DNA from: Fimbriimonadaceae bacterium
GTDB lineage: Bacteria; Armatimonadota; Fimbriimonadia; Fimbriimonadales; Fimbriimonadaceae
Direction: 5' to 3'
Length of the DNA stretch: 9,949 nucleotides
Assembly (NCBI GenBank): GCA_014380605.1
Contig: JACMJO010000548.1
Coordinates: forward strand, 1 to 9,949
Shown here: positions 6,151 to 9,949 of the stretch, piece after piece
Layout: the number at the start of each line of letters is the position of its first letter
Numbering within the stretch: position 1 is the stretch's first letter
Notes under the pieces: generated by a model
What the model was told of the DNA's origin: nothing
The model's database searches: none
The model's input: the letters and a program-made list of their open reading frames with translations, nothing else
Program-made: the position numbers and the translations under genes

Positions 6151-7750
6151 GGTAGGCAGCTTCCTTGCTGCCGCGACTCTTGGGACAGCCCAAATGGGGG
6201 AATTCCAGCCCAAAGAAGCGCTGGTTCGTTTTCGCCACCAATTTGGCCGTGAAGATTCGTCGAGTAGGGCCCATCTGGCCATCGGTGCGACAGTTCGCGT
6301 ACGAATTCCAGAGCTTGCCACGGATCGCGTCCAACTGCCCTCTGGAATGCCCGTTGTAGATGCGGTCGCTTACTATCAAAGTCGCCCCGAAGTGATAGCC
6401 GCCGAACCGAACTATCAGCGCCAGCTCTGCTACAGCCCAAACGATACGCAGTTCGCCTTGCAGGACAGCGTTCGACAAACGGATTGCGACGATGCCTGGA
6501 CGGTTACCAAAGGCAAGAGTTCGATTGTCGTTGCGGTCATCGACATTGGCATCGATAAGAATCATCCCGATCTGAAGGCAAAGGTCGTCCCAGGGTGGGA
6601 TTTTGTGCAGAACGACTCCGATCCCGATGCAAGCGGAAATCACGGAGTTCACACAGCGGGAATCGTCGCGGCCGATACGGACAATGGCGTCGGCATTGCA
6701 GGCACTGGGTTTAACACAAGAGTGATGGCGCTTAAGCTCACCGCAAATCTGACCAGTGCCCAGTCGGCTCAAGCGATTATCTATGCGGCGAATCATGGCG
6801 CCAAGGTCATTTCCATGAGTTATGGTGGAAGCCAGTTTTCGTCGACCGAGAATTCGGCGGCAAACTATGCTTGGAGCAAGGGTTGTGTGCTGGTTGCAGC
6901 GGCAGGGAACACTGGGACGAATACCCCGCTTTACCCATCTGGCTATGATGCGGTCATCGGAGTTGGATCGGTGGACTCCGACGATTCGCGTAGCGGGTTC
7001 TCGAATGGAGGAGCTCAGTTTGTCGACGTTGCCGCGCCTGGAGAGGGCATCCTAAGCACCATCATCGGAGGTGGGTATGGAAATATGAGCGGAACCTCGA
7101 TGTCCTGCCCGCATGTTGCCGGCATCGTTGCCCTTCTGTGGTCGTTGGCGGGTCCCGCCACAACCAATACGCAGATACGTGCCGCACATGAAACGAATTG
7201 CGATAGCATAGGCGACTGGGTGAAGTACGGTCGTGTGAATGCCCGAAGGGCCGTCCAGGCAATGACTGGAGGCCAGACCTCCGTCTTCCCACCAGATTCC
7301 ATCCAGATGATCGAAGGCAGCGGCTTTAGTGGTTCGTTGTTGGATGTATTGACGATCGACGCGAACACATTTAGGACAACGTCATCTGCAACGGCCGCGG
7401 GTCAGGTCGCAAGCGTGGATGTCCTCTTCCCAATTCAGGGGCCAGTCGCCAACCTCAGAAGGTCAAGACTGTCGGTGGTTGGAAATGGGGCCGCGAATGC
7501 GTCCCTGTTGGTCCTTCTCTATGATCCGCAAACTAACCGACTTAACCAGATTCGAGCCGTGCCTCTTAGGGCTGCCGGGTCCCAGGTATCACAGGTTGAT
7601 CTGCCGAAGAATCTTTCTCCTTTTCTTTCCGGCGGGCGGATCAAAGTCAGACTGCGAGCGATCGTTCCTCATCGGCCAGGGAATCGACCTCCAAGCTCAT
7701 TTGACTTCAAGCTGAACTTTGCGATAATTCAAGCAGATCAAGCGAACTAG
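6128..7750 (+). CDS. Secreted subtilisin-like serine protease 3 (S8 family)
   Basis: 540 residues from ATG 6128. The signal peptide MRCLHLFLVGSFLAAATLG probably ends at GTA21, leaving Gln22. The I9-like propeptide has FQPKEALVRFRH, VQLPSGM and AAEPNYQ. The catalytic domain has D139 (VAVIDIG), H172 (NHGVHTAG), oxyanion N261 (AAAGNTG) and S324 in the classic GTSMSCPHVAG, the most typical serine motif of the three. The C-terminal domain (about 385-540) is the divergent form (GQVASVDV, IKVRLRAIVPHR). The YGP of copies 1 and 2 at the propeptide-catalytic junction is lost. The start is uncertain: an in-frame TTG at 6104 has AGG (6093-6095) 8 bases upstream overlapping the protease 2 stop, and would add eight residues. 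With either start, the hairpin at 6114-6142 covers the beginning of the gene, and only about 10-33 bp separate it from protease 2. No own promoter is seen, so expression may depend on readthrough and translational coupling. Confidence 0.92.
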   Translation: MRCLHLFLVGSFLAAATLGTAQMGEFQPKEALVRFRHQFGREDSSSRAHLAIGATVRVRIPELATDRVQLPSGMPVVDAVAYYQSRPEVIAAEPNYQRQLCYSPNDTQFALQDSVRQTDCDDAWTVTKGKSSIVVAVIDIGIDKNHPDLKAKVVPGWDFVQNDSDPDASGNHGVHTAGIVAADTDNGVGIAGTGFNTRVMALKLTANLTSAQSAQAIIYAANHGAKVISMSYGGSQFSSTENSAANYAWSKGCVLVAAAGNTGTNTPLYPSGYDAVIGVGSVDSDDSRSGFSNGGAQFVDVAAPGEGILSTIIGGGYGNMSGTSMSCPHVAGIVALLWSLAGPATTNTQIRAAHETNCDSIGDWVKYGRVNARRAVQAMTGGQTSVFPPDSIQMIEGSGFSGSLLDVLTIDANTFRTTSSATAAGQVASVDVLFPIQGPVANLRRSRLSVVGNGAANASLLVLLYDPQTNRLNQIRAVPLRAAGSQVSQVDLPKNLSPFLSGGRIKVRLRAIVPHRPGNRPPSSFDFKLNFAIIQADQAN

Positions 7751-7803
7751 CCGTTCGCAATAGCATTGGCGGCCAAAGTGCGATACACTTGAGAATAAGG
7801 TTT

Positions 7804-7821
7804 TAGAGGAATCGTCCTCTA
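7804..7821. repeat. Inverted repeat between protease 3 and the propeller gene
   Basis: Perfect 7-bp arms TAGAGGA (7804-7810) and TCCTCTA (7815-7821) with loop ATCG, 54 bp after the protease 3 stop. TTTT precedes it on the plus strand and no T-run follows, so it is at best a weak terminator for protease 3; a protein site is also possible. The rest of the 169-bp gap holds only the promoter listed separately. Confidence 0.35.
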
Positions 7822-7886
7822 GTTGAACTCGATGCCTTGTCAAGCGCGTCTTCACAAGGTGCCGACTGTTTAGCACACTAAGTTTA

Positions 7887-7915
7887 TCGACAGAGTCTGG
7901 ACCGATTGATATTAT
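7887..7915 (+). promoter_or_regulatory. Near-consensus promoter directly before the propeller gene
   Basis: TCGACA (7887-7892, 5 of 6 to TTGACA), a 17-bp spacer and TATTAT (7910-7915, 5 of 6 to TATAAT) form a good sigma70-type promoter. The -10 ends 4 bp before ATG 7920 and no Shine-Dalgarno is present, so transcription would begin at or just within the start codon. A leaderless mRNA is suggested; the discriminator is a little short for that, so chance similarity is possible. Confidence 0.5.
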
Positions 7916-7919
7916 CGCC

Positions 7920-9949
7920 ATGAAAACAAATTCTTTGCGCTGGCCGACCGCCCTTTTGATGGGTTCGTTAGCGGCCGTTTCTTTATCCCAAACCAAGAAC
8001 GAGGTCATTAGACCCTTCCGGCAGATCGAAACCGGTCCTGCAGTTGTAATGTCGACCTCGGACTTTTCTCCCCAAATCAGCCAGCGATTTGAGTTCACTG
8101 CTCGTGAACTGTCGCCCAATGCGACGCCCTGGGTCATCCCCGACGGAACGCCAAACAACCTTAAGGCGGGCGCGGTCACTACCAAAGCGAACAGCAAGGT
8201 CAGCCCCAGGTTTCCTGGCATTGGCTTTACCGGCTTTGTCCCGCCCGATCCCGATATCGCGGTTGGACCTAACCATATTGTCTCTGTCGTGAATAGCGAC
8301 GTCGCTTTTTTCAATAAGGCCACCGGCGCAAAGACGTTCCAGCAGACTGGAGACGGATCTGGATTCTTTACTGGGATCGGCGTTCAATCGAATTTCACCT
8401 TCGATCCGAAGTGTTATTTCGATCGACTGTCTAATCGATTCTTCGTTCTGTTCCTGGAAGCTGATACAGGTTCAGCCGCCATTAGCAAGGTGCTCATTGC
8501 TGTCTCGGATGATGCAGATCCTAATGGAACTTGGTTCAAGTATCGAATTGAAGCCAAGGTAACTGAGGGTAGCAACTCGTTTTGGCTCGACTACCCTGGC
8601 TTCGCTGTGAATAAGGACGCGGTTGTCTTCACCGGCAATATGTTCCCGTTCGCAACAGGCGGAGTGTTCACTCAAGTCGTCGTATTGCCTAAGGCGCCCA
8701 TGCTTACCGGTGGATCGGTTACGGCAACATCCCTCAAAGATGCGACCATGTTCACCCTGCAGCCAACTCGAACCTTCGACGGGGCGCAAGCGAACATGTA
8801 TGGAGTATCGGCCCAGACCGGAACAACGATCCGGCTTGTTGCTTTGACCCAGTTGCTATCAAGCCCAACGCTCATCAAAACCGATGTAACGGTTCCTACT
8901 TGGACTCGCCCAAGCGATGTTCCTAAGGGGGGCGGCGGAGTGCTTGACGGCCTTGATGGCCGACTTTACAATGCCCACTTTAGAAACGGTCGAATCGTAA
9001 CCGCTCACACGACGAAGGCTCCCGATGGACGAATGCAGGCGAGATGGTACGAGTTTGCGGTGAACAGCTGGCCGGCAAGTGGGTCGCCTGCCCTACGGCA
9101 ATCGGGCAATATTCTGTTGGGTGGCACAAACACCCATATGCCAGCGATCAACACTAACTCGGCAGGCGACATCTCTGTTATCTACAGCCGAAACAATGCA
9201 AGCACGAATCCGGACACATGTATTTCGTCTAGGTTCGCGGCGGATGCCTTGGGCTCGATTGGCGCGCCGCAAGTCATCGCAACGGGTTCCGGCACTTATG
9301 GCGGAGGCGGATTCAATCGATGGGGCGACTACTTTGGGTGCGAGATCGACCCAGTCGATAACCTCACCTTCTGGGGAATTGGCATGGTTGCGGCGCCTGG
9401 GGGGGTTTGGGTCACGCACATCAACAAGTGGACCGTATCTTCTGGTACCGCTGGAGTACTGATCGCTCCGATTGCTGAGACCTTGATCCAGGGAACCTAT
9501 ATCGGTGGAGCCCTTGCGGATCTTTTGGCTTCAGACAACAACCGATACTCGATTCGATCTATCTTGATCGACAAGAACGGACAGCCAACGATCGATCCAG
9601 CTCAGGCTACTGGCCAGGTCGCCTCATTGCAAGTCGACTTTGACTTAGACCTTTCGGGCGGACCGGTAGCAGACCTGAAGGCAGTGGTTGAGTCCAATGT
9701 GAGCTTGAGCGGCCCAACCGGGCAGCTGTTCGCGTTCAATTGGAATACCGGCACCTTCGTTTCAATCGGCTCGTTTGCACAGGCTACAACCGATAAGAAG
9801 GCAACGATCACGATTCCCAAGGCTTCGCTTGGAAACTATGTCGATTTAACCGGAAACGTCCGACTGATGGTGCGAGCCTTCAGCCCGATTCGTGGAGGGC
9901 GGCCTAATAAGAACGCGCCCCAGTTCTTGTTCAATATCGATCAGGTGGC
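7920..9949 (+). CDS. Secreted beta-propeller-like protein with the shared C-terminal domain (partial, 3' end outside window)
   Basis: The frame is open from ATG 7920 to the window end (676 codons seen). A signal peptide MKTNSLRWPTALLMGSLAAV probably ends at SLS23, leaving Gln24. Residues about 105-510 look like a sialidase/BNR-type beta-propeller of secreted proteins: PPDPDIAVGPNH (about 109-120), FDPKCYFDRLSNRFFV, AVSDDADPNGTW, FWLDYPGFAVNKDAVV, and RWGDYFGCEIDPVDNLTFW from R467. These match a family in which RWGDY...DP.D..TFW is recurrent; enzymatic activity is not shown. Residues about 522 to the end are the C-terminal domain also found in the three proteases upstream (GTYIGGALADLLASD, GQVASLQVDF, VRLMVRAFSP), and it is almost complete at the edge. 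It probably has its own promoter and is co-directional with the proteases. Role unknown; extracellular binding or a surface structure is an inference. Confidence 0.88.
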   Translation, partial: MKTNSLRWPTALLMGSLAAVSLSQTKNEVIRPFRQIETGPAVVMSTSDFSPQISQRFEFTARELSPNATPWVIPDGTPNNLKAGAVTTKANSKVSPRFPGIGFTGFVPPDPDIAVGPNHIVSVVNSDVAFFNKATGAKTFQQTGDGSGFFTGIGVQSNFTFDPKCYFDRLSNRFFVLFLEADTGSAAISKVLIAVSDDADPNGTWFKYRIEAKVTEGSNSFWLDYPGFAVNKDAVVFTGNMFPFATGGVFTQVVVLPKAPMLTGGSVTATSLKDATMFTLQPTRTFDGAQANMYGVSAQTGTTIRLVALTQLLSSPTLIKTDVTVPTWTRPSDVPKGGGGVLDGLDGRLYNAHFRNGRIVTAHTTKAPDGRMQARWYEFAVNSWPASGSPALRQSGNILLGGTNTHMPAINTNSAGDISVIYSRNNASTNPDTCISSRFAADALGSIGAPQVIATGSGTYGGGGFNRWGDYFGCEIDPVDNLTFWGIGMVAAPGGVWVTHINKWTVSSGTAGVLIAPIAETLIQGTYIGGALADLLASDNNRYSIRSILIDKNGQPTIDPAQATGQVASLQVDFDLDLSGGPVADLKAVVESNVSLSGPTGQLFAFNWNTGTFVSIGSFAQATTDKKATITIPKASLGNYVDLTGNVRLMVRAFSPIRGGRPNKNAPQFLFNIDQV

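Larger units (their letters stand above)
2672..7750 (+). repeat. Tandem array of three paralogous subtilase genes
   Basis: Three head-to-tail genes encode 544, 543 and 540 residues with the same domain order and near-identical spacing of active-site residues (Asp 141/141/139, His 174/174/172, Asn 263/263/261, Ser 326/325/324). The proteins align along their whole length, for example MSYGG, VDVAAPGE/VDVGAPGV, TTNTQIRA and LSRYVSGG. This indicates gene duplication; the first and second copies are clearly closer to each other than to the third. Confidence 0.9.

Noticed and set aside
6074..6796. Long antisense frame on the minus strand under protease 3
   Set aside because: It lies opposite the clearly real protease gene, and its sequence matches no family I recognise. 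The same holds for 7697-8323 minus, 3860-4357 minus and 3265-3822 plus.
1..9949. CRISPR arrays, tRNA or rRNA genes, insertion sequences, toxin-antitoxin or defence genes
   Set aside because: No repeat-spacer pattern, no tRNA-like or rRNA-like sequence and no transposase motif was seen on either strand.

Overview
The window reads as chromosomal DNA of a free-living bacterium with a surface or secretome-rich lifestyle and medium GC (slightly above 50% by eye). Signal peptides, Shine-Dalgarno-led genes and a single RF2 gene are bacterial. The mix of secreted proteins resembles environmental phyla such as Armatimonadota or the Planctomycetes/Verrucomicrobia group, but that placement is only an impression and cannot be settled from the sequence.

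Layout. The left part (1-2532) is transcribed leftwards. It starts with prfB (peptide chain release factor 2), which carries an intact programmed +1 frameshift site (GGAGGT, CAT, CTT TGA C). It is followed by a possible terminator and then by a secreted protein of at least 415 residues that leaves the window at base 1. That protein has a DUF1573-like domain and, before it, a segment that looks like a matrixin metalloprotease without its zinc ligands. The right part (2672-9949) is transcribed rightwards: three tandem paralogous secreted subtilisin-like (S8) serine proteases of 544, 543 and 540 residues, then a secreted beta-propeller-like protein that runs off the right edge.

Working together. 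The three proteases share one architecture: signal peptide, I9-like propeptide, S8 catalytic domain with intact Asp/His/Asn/Ser residues, and a C-terminal domain of about 155 residues. The same C-terminal domain closes the propeller protein, so the four genes probably form one secretome cluster that shares a targeting, anchoring or binding module. Regulation seems to be per gene: a clear terminator separates the first and second proteases, and a strong terminator-like hairpin between the second and third contains the third gene's ATG in its loop. The propeller gene has a near-consensus promoter ending 4 bp from its ATG and no Shine-Dalgarno, which suggests a leaderless or nearly leaderless mRNA. 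All five secreted proteins appear to have Gln just after the predicted signal peptide cleavage site.

No RNA genes, insertion sequences, CRISPR arrays or phage genes were seen.
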